A stretch of 64,000 nucleotides of DNA from Bog-756 sp963839925 (GTDB lineage: Bacteria; Actinomycetota; Acidimicrobiia; Acidimicrobiales; RAAP-2): assembly GCA_963839925.1 (NCBI GenBank), contig CAWIWV010000002.1:806001-870000 (forward strand), given 5' to 3'. Shown in pieces: positions 25,815 to 34,664 of this stretch; the first letter of the stretch is position 1; each line of letters starts with the position of its first letter. The notes beneath the pieces are model-generated. The model made no database searches, was not told the DNA's origin, and saw only the letters and a program-made list of their open reading frames with translations. The translations under genes were made by a program, and so were the position numbers.

Positions 25815-26657
25815 TCAGTCAGCGGTGAGCATGCACAGACCGATCGTGCCCGGACCGGTATGAGTGCCGACGACCGGTCCGAGATCCGTGACGACCAACG
25901 GGTGCTCGGACTTGACGGTGTCGAGCATCGCCACGAACTGGTCGATGTCCTTTGCCGCGCCGTTGCACACGGCGATCCGACTGAGCGGCTTGGCTTCGCG
26001 AGCCTTGTCCGCCAGATAGCGCAACGCCCGCGCGCGGGTGCGTTGCTTCGACTCCTCTTCCACGACGCCCTCGGCGAGGGTGACGACCGGTTTGATGGAG
26101 AGGAGCGATCCGAGAAGTGCCCTGGCACCTCCGATTCGGCCACCCTTTTCGAGATGTTCGAGGGTGTCGAGCGTTCCGAAGACCTGGGTGTGGTCGATGA
26201 GGTGTCCGACCCGCTCCACCAGCTCATCGAGGTCCAGGCCTGCCGCGGCAAGGTCTGCCGCCTCGAGGACGATGAGGCCGAGGCCCATGGTCAGCGAGCG
26301 GGAGTCGATGGTGCGAACGGGGATCCGGTCCTCGACTGCTCGTGCAGCGGTCACCGCGGACTGGTGCGTCGCCGAGACCTCGGCGGAAAGATTGATGCAG
26401 ACCACGCCGTCGCACCCGGCCGCCGCGGCGGCCAAGAAGGCTTCCTGAAATGCGCCGGGGGATGGAGCCGCGGTCTCGGGGAGGACGTCGCTGGCTGCGC
26501 AGCGAGCCCAGAACTCGTCAGCCGTGAGGGTCGACCCGTCGACGAACTCCTCTGAGCCGAATCGGATGGACAGCGGAACCACCGTGACGTTCCGCTCCGC
26601 GGCGAGCTCTGCCGAGAGGTCGCACGCGCTATCGGTCACCACCTGTATACGGGCCAT
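25815..26657 (-). CDS. DegV-family fatty-acid-binding protein
   Basis: Protein of 280 residues starting MARIQVVTDSACDLSAELA, the typical DegV opening, with VFGTLDTLEHLEKGGRIGG in the middle and HTGPGTIG near the end. The family binds fatty acids and, as FakB, presents them to fatty acid kinase in some bacteria; no FakA is seen here. The ATG at 26657 is chosen because GGGAGGAAT lies just upstream. The first 29 bases overlap the end of murJ, so the two are probably coupled. Confidence 0.9.
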   Translation of the reverse strand: MARIQVVTDSACDLSAELAAERNVTVVPLSIRFGSEEFVDGSTLTADEFWARCAASDVLPETAAPSPGAFQEAFLAAAAAGCDGVVCINLSAEVSATHQSAVTAARAVEDRIPVRTIDSRSLTMGLGLIVLEAADLAAAGLDLDELVERVGHLIDHTQVFGTLDTLEHLEKGGRIGGARALLGSLLSIKPVVTLAEGVVEEESKQRTRARALRYLADKAREAKPLSRIAVCNGAAKDIDQFVAMLDTVKSEHPLVVTDLGPVVGTHTGPGTIGLCMLTAD

Positions 26658-28596
26658 CGATTCCTCCCCCCGATGGGACGTCGTCCACCGGCTCTTCGCT
26701 GACCGGGTGAAGACCGAGATCGGGCGCACCGGTCGAGCGCTCGTCGAGTCTGTCATGGATCGGCTCGGACGAGGATCCATTGGTCTGGTCGAGGGTGGAC
26801 GTCTGGTCGACGCTGGTCGACGCGTCGGCTGGGTCGTCGTCCGATTCACTGGTCGAATCATCGACCGCGTCGTCGTCCGGGTCGACGTCCGCGTCGACGG
26901 ACGGGTTGATGGTCGGATCACTGGTCGAGCTACCTGCAGAGCCGCCGCCGGGATCGTCGAGCGCGACCCGCTGCCCGCTCCGGTCCGGGGGCGAGTCACG
27001 GTCGCCGCGCTGTGCGAGCAGGCCGGCGGTTGCGACGAAACCTCCGATGCCGACGAGCACCGCCAGCACGACCCGCGAAAGCAGCCCGAATCCGGTGGTG
27101 GAGCCGGACACGTTGAGGGCGAGCACGGTGAGCACCGCCATCACTGCCGATGCGGTGAGCACGTGTTTGACCGGGGTGGTCAGGTCGTCGCCGCCCAGCC
27201 CGCCCACCCGATTGCGGATGAGCGCCAACCCGAGGACTGCACTGACCGTGTAGGCGAGGGACAGCGACAGGGCCAGGCCGCGCACCCCGAGGGGTCCGAC
27301 CAGGGCCACTCCGAGGACGATGTTGAGCCCGTTCTCCACCAGGTAGAGGTAGAACGCGGTCCGGGTGTCCTGCATCGCCTGGAGGATCCGCACGATGTAG
27401 AGAAACGTGCAGAACCCAGGAAGCCCCAACGCGAACATGGCGAGCGTCGCTCCGGTGGTGCTCGCGCTGGCGGACGTCTCGGCGCCATGTTGGAGCACCA
27501 GGTCGATCAAAGGATGGGCAAGCAACAGCATGCCCACGGCGGAGGGAATGATGATGGCGAGGATCCCCCGCAGTCCGAACGCCATCCGATGGCGGAATCC
27601 GACGGTGTCTCGGAGGGCCCAGCGGGAGGCCAGCGAAGGCGTGACCGCGGTCATGATCGAGACCGCCACGATGCCGTAGGGCAGCTGGAAGAAGCGGTAC
27701 GCGTAGGTGTACGCAGAGACGGCGCCGGGGACTTTGACCCCATCGGCCAGGGCCAAGATGATCACCAGCGCGATCTGATTGGCGAGTACCCAGCCGAACG
27801 TCCAGCCGGACAGGCGGGCGATGGTGCGCATCGCCTCGTGGGCCGGCCGCCACAGAAAGTGGAGGTGGAGTCGAGCGCGCACCAGCGACGGCGCCAACAG
27901 CACGGTTTGGACGGCCACGCCGAGGGTGGTGCCGACTGCCAGCAGCACCAGCGCGGAGTGGTGCGCGTCGACGGTGGCCAGGCTCGGATGAGGAACCAGC
28001 GCGTGGAACCACAGCAGAACGACGATCAGCACCAGATTGTTGGCGATGGGCACGAACATCGGCGCGGCGAACTTGCCGCGGGTGTTCAACAGGGCGGTGA
28101 AAAGAGCGATGAGGCCGTAGCAGGTGAGCTGTGGCACGAACCACCGCAGGAAGAAAACCGCTTCTGCCCGCTGGTGCACCACATCAGGGTTGTGGTTGGC
28201 CGCGGTGTAGACGTCGATGATCTCCGGGGCGAGGAAGAAGAAGGCGACGGTTGCCACGAACAGCACGACGACGGTGACGGTGACCACTGCCGAGATCGCC
28301 TCCCATGCCTCGTCGGATGAACGGGTGGAGAGTCGATCGACGAAGACCGGAACGAAGGTCGCCGAGAGCACCCCGCCGATGACGATGTCGGTGACGATGT
28401 TGGGGGTGGTGTTGGCGAGGTTGTAGGCGTCGGCGAACCCACCCCCTCCGAGTGCCGAGGCGAGGATGATGACGCTGACCAGTCCGGTGATCCGGGACAG
28501 GGTGGTCCCCACCGCCATCCCGGCGGTGGCACCCGCCAACCGGCGCCGATGTCCTTGACGGTCGGCCGGCAGTCCGTCGATCTCGGTGTCGGTCAC
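26629..28596 (-). CDS. murJ: Lipid II flippase MurJ (MviN family) with acidic C-terminal tail
   Basis: MOP-superfamily membrane protein of 655 residues that flips lipid II for peptidoglycan synthesis. About 14 hydrophobic segments span residues 20-530, starting GTTLSRITGLVSVIILASAL. Residues from about 535 to the end are a disordered Asp/Ser/Thr-rich tail (for example DADVDPDDDAVDD), in place of the pseudokinase region seen in mycobacterial MurJ. The GTG overlaps the upstream DUF6049 gene by four bases. Its last codons overlap degV. Confidence 0.93.
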   Translation of the reverse strand: MTDTEIDGLPADRQGHRRRLAGATAGMAVGTTLSRITGLVSVIILASALGGGGFADAYNLANTTPNIVTDIVIGGVLSATFVPVFVDRLSTRSSDEAWEAISAVVTVTVVVLFVATVAFFFLAPEIIDVYTAANHNPDVVHQRAEAVFFLRWFVPQLTCYGLIALFTALLNTRGKFAAPMFVPIANNLVLIVVLLWFHALVPHPSLATVDAHHSALVLLAVGTTLGVAVQTVLLAPSLVRARLHLHFLWRPAHEAMRTIARLSGWTFGWVLANQIALVIILALADGVKVPGAVSAYTYAYRFFQLPYGIVAVSIMTAVTPSLASRWALRDTVGFRHRMAFGLRGILAIIIPSAVGMLLLAHPLIDLVLQHGAETSASASTTGATLAMFALGLPGFCTFLYIVRILQAMQDTRTAFYLYLVENGLNIVLGVALVGPLGVRGLALSLSLAYTVSAVLGLALIRNRVGGLGGDDLTTPVKHVLTASAVMAVLTVLALNVSGSTTGFGLLSRVVLAVLVGIGGFVATAGLLAQRGDRDSPPDRSGQRVALDDPGGGSAGSSTSDPTINPSVDADVDPDDDAVDDSTSESDDDPADASTSVDQTSTLDQTNGSSSEPIHDRLDERSTGAPDLGLHPVSEEPVDDVPSGGGIDGPYTGGDR

Positions 28597-30773
28597 CGTG
28601 TCTCGGTCGGGAGTTCAGGCCCCTGTTCTTCGTCCTCCCGCCGGAGAGATCGCCGCTTGCGCGAGGTTCTCACCCACCACGCTGCGAGGACCGCGACGGC
28701 ACCGACGGAGAGGATGATTCCGACGATGGAAGTGGCGGTCGACCGGACGGTGATCTGACCGCTCGCGAGCCGGAGCACGCCGGTGGGGGAGGTCAGGGTG
28801 ATCGGAACGGTGAACACACCGGAGGTGCGCGCTCTGACATGCACATAGATGACGTTGCTGTGGTTATGGCCCGGAACGATGGTCGTTGTATCCGTGTAAC
28901 CGGTCACCCCGTTGGCGAAGAGGAGTTTGTCACTGGTGATGGTCACCACTGCCCGCATCGCGTACGGAGCCGACGACACGATGTCGATCGGCAGGGTGCC
29001 GGTTGCCGAGGTCAGGGTGATCGACTGACCGGTGGCGACCTGTAACTGGCTCAGCTGCGCGTCGAGCGCGAGGTCCGTGTTGTGGAGGACGGCAGACTGC
29101 TGTGCCGGTGCGAGCAGTTCCGATTCGCCGGCGAGGACCAGGTCTTCCAGCGGGACGATCACGGAACGGGCGGTGGGAGCGGCTGCCGCGAAACCGTTGA
29201 TGTGCTGGCGCTGGGTGCCGATCGCCGCGGCCGGAAGTGGTGGGCCGCCAGAAGCCGTCGATCGACATCCGACACGGCAGACGGTCGGATTCGGGAAGGT
29301 GTTGAACAGTTGGTCGGTGGTGACCGGCTGGATGATCGGATTGCCGGCGAGTGAGCTGAGGAGGGCTTCGACAAAGGCCGGGTCGTCCGCCCAGCCTCGA
29401 GGCGGCATGGCCACCACGGCGCGCGGGTCCTCGTCATTGGGCTGCTCGTAGTAGATCTGAGCCAACTCGGCCACCAGCTGATGGGCCGCGAGGACCGGGT
29501 TGTTGGCAGGGCGGACGAAACGGGTCGACAGGGTCGACGCGAACGCGGTCATCGAGGAACCGGTGCTCGAGGTCATCACGAACGGGACGGCTGCCGACCC
29601 GTCGGTCGGTGGCGAGGCCACGGTGTTCGCAGGAACGATGACGTGGCTGTACCCCTCCGCGCGGAGTTGCGCGAGTGCGGTGGCGTCCAGTCCGCCGTCC
29701 GACACCCACACCCCCTGCCGGGTCGGCTCGACCGGTCGATGGGTGACCGACGCCGAGATGACCGCGGCCCCGCGCGCGATCTGCAGGCTCAACTCGTCGG
29801 CGAGGCCCGAGCTCACCAGGCTGGATGTGTCGACCGGTGCGAACGGGGACGACGTGAACTGATGGACGCTCGGGTCGGTGGCAAGCGTCGACAGCCGGTC
29901 CACCGTGCTCTGGTGGCCCGACGACTGCAGGGCGTCGACGGTCTGCCCGTTGGCCTCGATGGTGACCGGCACCGTGGGATAGCGGGCGAGTGCGTTGACC
30001 GTGCCGGTGAGTGCACCGACTGCTGCGGAGGAAAGGGGTGCCAGCGCCTCGCCCGGTTTCCCGACCAACTGGCTGGTGGCCGGTGTCGGCGAAGCGGTGA
30101 CGGCTGCGTGGAAGGGAAGGATGAGCGCGAGGCGCAGCTTCTGGGTCCCCGAAGCTGCATCGGTGTAGATGATGTGGGTGGTGATGCCCCCGATGACCCG
30201 GCCGCTGCTCGTATCCACCAGGTTGACCCGCATCGGATAGACGCCCGACGGGTAGAGGCCGCACTGGTCAGGGACCGAGGCGAGGTCGACGGTGAAGCTG
30301 CCTGGAGCGCTCGCGGCTCCGTCGCCGGTCTTGATCGGAAGGGAGAGCTCGAAACCGCCACCGGCTGCCGGGGGCAGGTCCTTGACCGGCAAAGGGGCAT
30401 TGGTGGACGAGATCGGGTTGCCGGAGGGCACCGCGGCCACCGATTGCTCGAACCCGGAGACGCTCGAGAGGCAGGGGTAGACCGCGACCGACAGGCCAAG
30501 GCGCGCGATCGGTGGCACACGACGACCCGTTTCGAGGTGCAGCGTGAACCGCTGATTCGCGGTCACCCACGGAGTCTGATCGAGCAGGGTGAGGGGCGAG
30601 GAGGGCTGGGTCTGCGTCTCGGCGGCAGTCGCTTGCCCGGCCAGTCCTGTGAAGGAGAGGGCGATCACGAAGAGACCGGTCAGGGTGGCTGCGACCGCCA
30701 CCCTCCAGCTGGGACGACGGGCAGATCTCCGTCGGCTGCCGCTTGGGCGTGGGCTGCCTCGTTCCCGATCCAC
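28593..30773 (-). CDS. DUF6049-type exported protein with C-terminal membrane anchor
   Basis: Protein of 726 residues. An N-terminal signal-like segment after a basic stretch (SWRVAVAATLTGLFVIALSF) is followed by a large extracytoplasmic region, and a single hydrophobic segment near the end (IVGIILSVGAVAVLAAWWV) with a basic cytoplasmic tail. The position between murJ and pcnA corresponds to mycobacterial Rv3909-type proteins of unknown function. It overlaps murJ by four bases, suggesting a role in envelope biogenesis. On the minus strand TAGGCT ten bases before the GTG may be a -10 element. Confidence 0.82.
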   Translation of the reverse strand: MDRERGSPRPSGSRRRSARRPSWRVAVAATLTGLFVIALSFTGLAGQATAAETQTQPSSPLTLLDQTPWVTANQRFTLHLETGRRVPPIARLGLSVAVYPCLSSVSGFEQSVAAVPSGNPISSTNAPLPVKDLPPAAGGGFELSLPIKTGDGAASAPGSFTVDLASVPDQCGLYPSGVYPMRVNLVDTSSGRVIGGITTHIIYTDAASGTQKLRLALILPFHAAVTASPTPATSQLVGKPGEALAPLSSAAVGALTGTVNALARYPTVPVTIEANGQTVDALQSSGHQSTVDRLSTLATDPSVHQFTSSPFAPVDTSSLVSSGLADELSLQIARGAAVISASVTHRPVEPTRQGVWVSDGGLDATALAQLRAEGYSHVIVPANTVASPPTDGSAAVPFVMTSSTGSSMTAFASTLSTRFVRPANNPVLAAHQLVAELAQIYYEQPNDEDPRAVVAMPPRGWADDPAFVEALLSSLAGNPIIQPVTTDQLFNTFPNPTVCRVGCRSTASGGPPLPAAAIGTQRQHINGFAAAAPTARSVIVPLEDLVLAGESELLAPAQQSAVLHNTDLALDAQLSQLQVATGQSITLTSATGTLPIDIVSSAPYAMRAVVTITSDKLLFANGVTGYTDTTTIVPGHNHSNVIYVHVRARTSGVFTVPITLTSPTGVLRLASGQITVRSTATSIVGIILSVGAVAVLAAWWVRTSRKRRSLRREDEEQGPELPTETR

Positions 30774-30801
30774 TTCGGACGGCAGCCTACGCCAGCCGAA
30801 C

Positions 30802-30807
30802 TACCCT
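30802..30807 (+). promoter_or_regulatory. Candidate -10 element (TACCCT) of leaderless pcnA
   Basis: TACCCT ends seven bases before the GTG of pcnA, with no Shine-Dalgarno sequence between. The opposing DUF6049 gene has TAGGCT (30784-30789, minus) ten bases before its own start, so two back-to-back promoters share a 41-base gap. Confidence 0.5.
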
Positions 30808-30814
30808 CGGCGGC

Positions 30815-32218
30815 GTGTTCCCGGAGCGACTCCAGCGACTGGTCCAGTCCACCGCGGATCTCGCCGGGCGCTTCGAGTCGGCGGGTCACACCCTCTATCT
30901 GGTCGGAGGTTCGGTTCGCGACGCGATCGTGGCAGGCGCCGGCCCCGACCCGAGTGCGGACGGCGGGTCCGGGGAGGCGAGCGATCTCGACTTCACCACC
31001 GATGCCCGTCCTGATGCGATCGAGCGGATCGTCTCGGGCTGGGCCGACGCGGTCTGGACCCAGGGGAAGCGGTTCGGGACCATCGGCTGCCTGCGCGGTC
31101 ATCAGAAGTACGAGATCACCACCCACCGGGCCGAGGCGTACCAACCAGACTCGCGCAAGCCCGACGTGGCGTTCGGGGACAAGGTCGAGGACGATCTGGC
31201 CCGCCGGGACTTCACGGTCAACGCGATGGCCCTGCGGCTGCCGCGGCTGGAGCTCATCGATCCCTTCGACGGGCTCGGCGATCTCTCTGCTCATCGGCTC
31301 CGGACCCCGCTCGACCCGGTGATCTCCTTCGGGGACGATCCGTTGAGGATGCTGCGAGCGGCCCGCTTCATCGCCAGGCTCGACCTCGAGCCGACGCTCG
31401 AGTTGGTCGAGGCGGTCCGCACCGAGCACCACCGTCTCTCGATCGTCTCCGCGGAGAGGATCCGGGACGAGCTCGACAGGATCGTCATGGTGCCGGTTCC
31501 CTCGGTCGCCCTCTGGTTCGTGGTGCGGACCGGGCTCGCCGACGAGTTCCTTCCCGAGCTGCCCGGCCTCGCCCTCGAGCAGGATCCCATCCATCGTCAC
31601 AAGGACGTGCTCGCGCACACGTTGGCGGTGATGGACAAGACGAGTGCGGACCGGATGCTGCGGTTGGCCGCGCTCTTCCACGATGTCGGCAAGCCGAGGA
31701 CCCGGGCCTTCGTCGACGGCGGTGTGACCTTTCACCACCACGAGGTGGTGGGTGCCCGCATGACCAGGAAGCGGATGCAGGAGCTCCGCTACCCCAACGA
31801 CGAGGTCGAGATGGTGACCGAGCTGGTCAACCTGCATCTGCGGTTCCACACCTACCGGCTGGGCTGGACCGACCGAGCGGTTCGCCGTTATGTCCGCGAC
31901 GCCGGCCCCTTGCTCGACCGCCTCAACGAGTTGACCCGCTGTGACTGCACGACCCGAAACGAGAACAAGGCACGGGCCTTGGCGCGACGGATGGACGAGC
32001 TCGAGGCGCGGATCGAGGAACTGCGGAAGCAAGAGGAGCTCGACGCGATCCGGCCGGATCTCGACGGAACGCAGGTGATGGAAGAGCTCGGCATCGGGCC
32101 CGGGCGCGACATCGGTCGGGCCTTGGCGTTCCTGCTCGAGCTGCGGCTCGAAGAGGGGCCACTCGGTGAGGAAGAAGCCCGGAAGCGCCTCGCCCAGTGG
32201 TGGTCGGACCAGGCCTGA
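30815..32218 (+). CDS. pcnA: CCA-adding tRNA nucleotidyltransferase with HD domain
   Basis: Adds or repairs the 3' CCA of tRNAs. Protein of 467 residues. Nucleotidyltransferase motifs are LVGGSVRD (30-36) and DLDFTTDARPD (57-67) with the two catalytic aspartates. RRDFTVNAMAL follows, then an HD domain (HKDVLAHTL, LFHDVGKPRTR) and a helical C-terminus. It is labelled pcnA by actinobacterial usage, but function is CCA addition. The GTG is chosen because homology starts there and a TACCCT element lies seven bases upstream. Confidence 0.94.
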   Translation: MFPERLQRLVQSTADLAGRFESAGHTLYLVGGSVRDAIVAGAGPDPSADGGSGEASDLDFTTDARPDAIERIVSGWADAVWTQGKRFGTIGCLRGHQKYEITTHRAEAYQPDSRKPDVAFGDKVEDDLARRDFTVNAMALRLPRLELIDPFDGLGDLSAHRLRTPLDPVISFGDDPLRMLRAARFIARLDLEPTLELVEAVRTEHHRLSIVSAERIRDELDRIVMVPVPSVALWFVVRTGLADEFLPELPGLALEQDPIHRHKDVLAHTLAVMDKTSADRMLRLAALFHDVGKPRTRAFVDGGVTFHHHEVVGARMTRKRMQELRYPNDEVEMVTELVNLHLRFHTYRLGWTDRAVRRYVRDAGPLLDRLNELTRCDCTTRNENKARALARRMDELEARIEELRKQEELDAIRPDLDGTQVMEELGIGPGRDIGRALAFLLELRLEEGPLGEEEARKRLAQWWSDQA

Positions 32219-32237
32219 CGCCGAGCCAGACCGACGC

Positions 32238-33323
32238 TCAGCTCTCGGGCTGGTCCCCGCGTGCGAACGACTCGACCATCTGATGGGCGATGTCGTCGTG
32301 GTACTGAACCGGGGGAGACTTCATGAAGTAGGCGGAAGGACCGAGGAGCGGGCCGCCGATTCCTCGGTCGAGGGCGATCTTGGCGCACCGGACCGCATCG
32401 ATGATCACGCCCGCCGAGTTGGGTGAGTCCCAGACCTCCAGTTTGAGCTCGAGGTTGAGCGGGACGTCGCCGAAGTTCCGTCCTTCCATCCGGATGTAGG
32501 CCCACTTGCGATCGTGCAGCCAGGGGACGTGGTCGGACGGCCCGATGTGGACGTCGTCTGCCGGCAAGGCGCCGTGTTCGATCTGGCTGGTCACCGCCTG
32601 GGTCTTGGAGACCTTCTTCGACTCGAGGCGGTCACGCTCGAGCATGTTCTTGAAGTCCATGTTGCCGCCGACGTTGAGCTGGTAGGTGTGATCGAGGGCG
32701 AGCCCGCGGTCTTCGAAGAGCCGGGTGAGGATGCGGTGGACGATGGTCGAACCCACCTGGCTCTTGATGTCGTCGCCGATGATGGGAAGGCCGGCGGCCT
32801 GGAACCTGCCCGCCCACGCCGGATCGGAGGCGATGAACACCGGGATCGCGTTGACGAACCCGACCCCCGCCTGGAGGCACGCCTCGGCGTAGAAGCGCTG
32901 GGCTTTTTCGGAGCCGACGGGGAGGTAACTGACCAGGACCTCAGCGCGGGAGGCCTTGAGTGCGGCCACCACGTCGGTGGGCTCGGCCGGTGACTCCTCG
33001 ATGGTCTCGCGGTAGTACTTGCCCAAGCCGTCGAGGGTGGGGCCGCGCTCCACGGTGACACCCAGCTCTCCGACGCCCGCGAAGCGGACGGTGTTGTTCT
33101 GTCCAGCGAAGATGGCCTTGCCGAGATCGGTTCCGACCTTGGCCGCGTCGACGTCGAAGGCGGTCACGAACTCGAGATCACCGACGTGGTAGTCGCCGAG
33201 GACCACGTGCATCAAGCCGGGGACCGTTTCGGTCGGGTCGGCTCCCCGGTAGTACTCGACGCCCTGTACGAGCGAGCTGGCGCAGTTGCCCACGCCCGCG
33301 ATGGCCACACGGATCTTGCTCAT
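32238..33323 (-). CDS. ino1: Inositol-3-phosphate synthase
   Basis: NAD-dependent conversion of glucose 6-phosphate to inositol 3-phosphate, the first step to phosphatidylinositol and mycothiol in actinobacteria. Protein of 361 residues, opening MSKIRVAIAGVGNCASSLVQG, with LPVGSEKAQRFYAEA and YQLNVGGNMDFKNM typical of the actinobacterial short form. Its ATG overlaps the padR stop by four bases (ATGA). The padR operator upstream probably controls both genes. It converges with pcnA. Confidence 0.95.
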   Translation of the reverse strand: MSKIRVAIAGVGNCASSLVQGVEYYRGADPTETVPGLMHVVLGDYHVGDLEFVTAFDVDAAKVGTDLGKAIFAGQNNTVRFAGVGELGVTVERGPTLDGLGKYYRETIEESPAEPTDVVAALKASRAEVLVSYLPVGSEKAQRFYAEACLQAGVGFVNAIPVFIASDPAWAGRFQAAGLPIIGDDIKSQVGSTIVHRILTRLFEDRGLALDHTYQLNVGGNMDFKNMLERDRLESKKVSKTQAVTSQIEHGALPADDVHIGPSDHVPWLHDRKWAYIRMEGRNFGDVPLNLELKLEVWDSPNSAGVIIDAVRCAKIALDRGIGGPLLGPSAYFMKSPPVQYHDDIAHQMVESFARGDQPES

Positions 33324-34003
33324 CTCTCGGTTCCCTTCGTTGTCGTTCTGGCGGTCCCACGGCGGGGTTCGCGACTGTCGGATCTTGGTGTTGGCTGCAT
33401 CTGGCGCTCGAGCTCGATGAGCTGGTCCAGCCAGACGATGTCGTGTTCGGTCAGCTCTGCGCCGTGCTCGACCAGCGACCGCGCATAGACGTCGAGGGTG
33501 CTGTCGGCGCCGCGTTGGCGATCCTTGGCGAGGCGCCGAGTCAGCTGGGCCCGGCGACGCTCGAGCAGGGCGAGCCGAGCCTGGGGAGGCAGGTATCGGG
33601 CGAACGCGAGGCGCAAGCCGAAGCTCCTTGCATCGTCGGAGCCCGGGGCCTCTTCGGCGTCGAGGAGGGCCTCGAAGTGCTCGCGCCCTTCCGAGGTGAT
33701 CCGGTAGACCTTGCGGGAGCGCTTGGTGCCTCGGGGTGCCACCGCCCGTCGGGCCCGCAGGCCCGCCCGGTCACCGCTCAAGGAGCCGGTCGGAGGGATG
33801 GGGGGAGCGACCGGGCCGCCGGCCGATTCGGTGACCGCCACCAAGCCGGAGGACTCCAGGCGCGAGAGCGCGGGGTAGAGCGATCCGAAGGAGATGTTCG
33901 CGAAGAGGCCCAGCTCGTCACGCAGGCGTCGCCGGATCTCGTAGCCGTGGAGCTCCTGGTCGTGGAGGATTCCGAGGATCGCCAGCTCGAGCATCAGCCG
34001 CAC
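33320..34003 (-). CDS. PadR-family transcriptional regulator upstream of ino1
   Basis: Protein of 227 residues with an N-terminal winged helix (LAILGILHDQELHGYEIRRRL, then GSLYPALSRLESSGLV) and a Gly/Pro-rich insertion (about 62-92) before the wing strand KVYRITSEG, then a helical C-terminal domain. The same padR-ino1 pair exists in mycobacteria and streptomycetes. A 25-base inverted repeat lies 12 bases upstream of the GTG. An ATG three codons in is an alternative start. Confidence 0.9.
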   Translation of the reverse strand: MRLMLELAILGILHDQELHGYEIRRRLRDELGLFANISFGSLYPALSRLESSGLVAVTESAGGPVAPPIPPTGSLSGDRAGLRARRAVAPRGTKRSRKVYRITSEGREHFEALLDAEEAPGSDDARSFGLRLAFARYLPPQARLALLERRRAQLTRRLAKDRQRGADSTLDVYARSLVEHGAELTEHDIVWLDQLIELERQMQPTPRSDSREPRRGTARTTTKGTER

Positions 34004-34014
34004 ACCATTTCAAG

Positions 34015-34039
34015 ACGATATATCACTTCGATATATCGT
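34015..34039. promoter_or_regulatory. Inverted-repeat operator, probable PadR binding site
   Basis: ACGATATATC and GATATATCGT form a perfect 10-bp inverted repeat with a 5-base centre (ACTTC). It is A+T-rich against the background and covers the expected -10 position of padR (TATCGT on the minus strand at 34020-34015). Autoregulation of padR-ino1 is the simplest reading. Confidence 0.7.
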
Positions 34040-34171
34040 ACCAGCATATGAACCAGGGCTGTTCGTCAGCCCGAGGCCGTTCTTCGGGGTACCGGTCGCG
34101 ATTGCTCGGAGCCCCGTGGCGGGCTTGGTCGGGGGCACAGACCGAACAGTGCTGTTTCAGTTTCGACGCAT

Positions 34172-34177
34172 TACCCT
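34172..34177 (+). promoter_or_regulatory. Candidate -10 element (TACCCT) of the leaderless DUF5318 gene
   Basis: TACCCT ends seven bases before the GTG at 34185, with no Shine-Dalgarno sequence, the same spacing as at pcnA. Confidence 0.5.
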
Positions 34178-34184
34178 TGTCTCC

Positions 34185-34625
34185 GTGAACATTCGCACCG
34201 GGGCGCTCGAGGGTGTGCAGACGAGCCCCAGCGGAGGGCGGGTCGAGTATCTCCTCGCTCGGAACGCGGTGATCCGGGAGTTCAAGAAGGGAAGGCTCTC
34301 CCGCAACGACGTGTGCGACGCCCATCCCGAACTGCTGCGGGCGGCTCGGAATCTGGGCGCTCCTCTCCAAGACCACTGCCCTGTCTGCGAGGAGAGCGGG
34401 CTGGTGGAGGTCACCTTCGTCTTCGGATCACGACTCCCGCCGGGCGGGCGCTGTGTCGCGACCCCGGCCGAACTCGCCCGTTACTGGAGGAGGAAGGACC
34501 CCGTCGTCTGCTATGTCGTCGAGGTGTGCTCCTTGTGTGCGTGGAACCATCTCCTGCGGATGTACCCTGCCGGGCTCGGAGTCGACGCCGCGAGAGGTCC
34601 GGTCCGCGGACGGGCAACTCTGTAA
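34185..34625 (+). CDS. DUF5318-family protein with two CxxC pairs
   Basis: Protein of 146 residues with a conserved N-terminal core (VEYLLARNAVIREFKKGRL, then DVCDAHPELLRAARNLG) and two Cys pairs (CPVC and CSLC) that look like a zinc ribbon. In mycobacteria a homologue lies next to padR-ino1, divergent from it as here. Function unknown. The GTG is chosen because TACCCT lies seven bases upstream and no ribosome-binding site fits another start. Confidence 0.85.
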   Translation: MNIRTGALEGVQTSPSGGRVEYLLARNAVIREFKKGRLSRNDVCDAHPELLRAARNLGAPLQDHCPVCEESGLVEVTFVFGSRLPPGGRCVATPAELARYWRRKDPVVCYVVEVCSLCAWNHLLRMYPAGLGVDAARGPVRGRATL

Positions 34626-34664
34626 CCATCCTGTCAACAGCGGAAGACTCTCGAAGGTAGCGAC

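Noticed and set aside
26524..28320. 598-codon open frame on the strand opposite murJ and degV
   Set aside because: Low-complexity His/Arg/Gly-rich sequence produced by antisense reading of membrane-protein codons; murJ on the other strand is unambiguous.
29481..31322. 613-codon open frame crossing the DUF6049-pcnA gap
   Set aside because: It runs antisense to DUF6049 and out of frame with pcnA, and would destroy a divergent promoter region; no family similarity.
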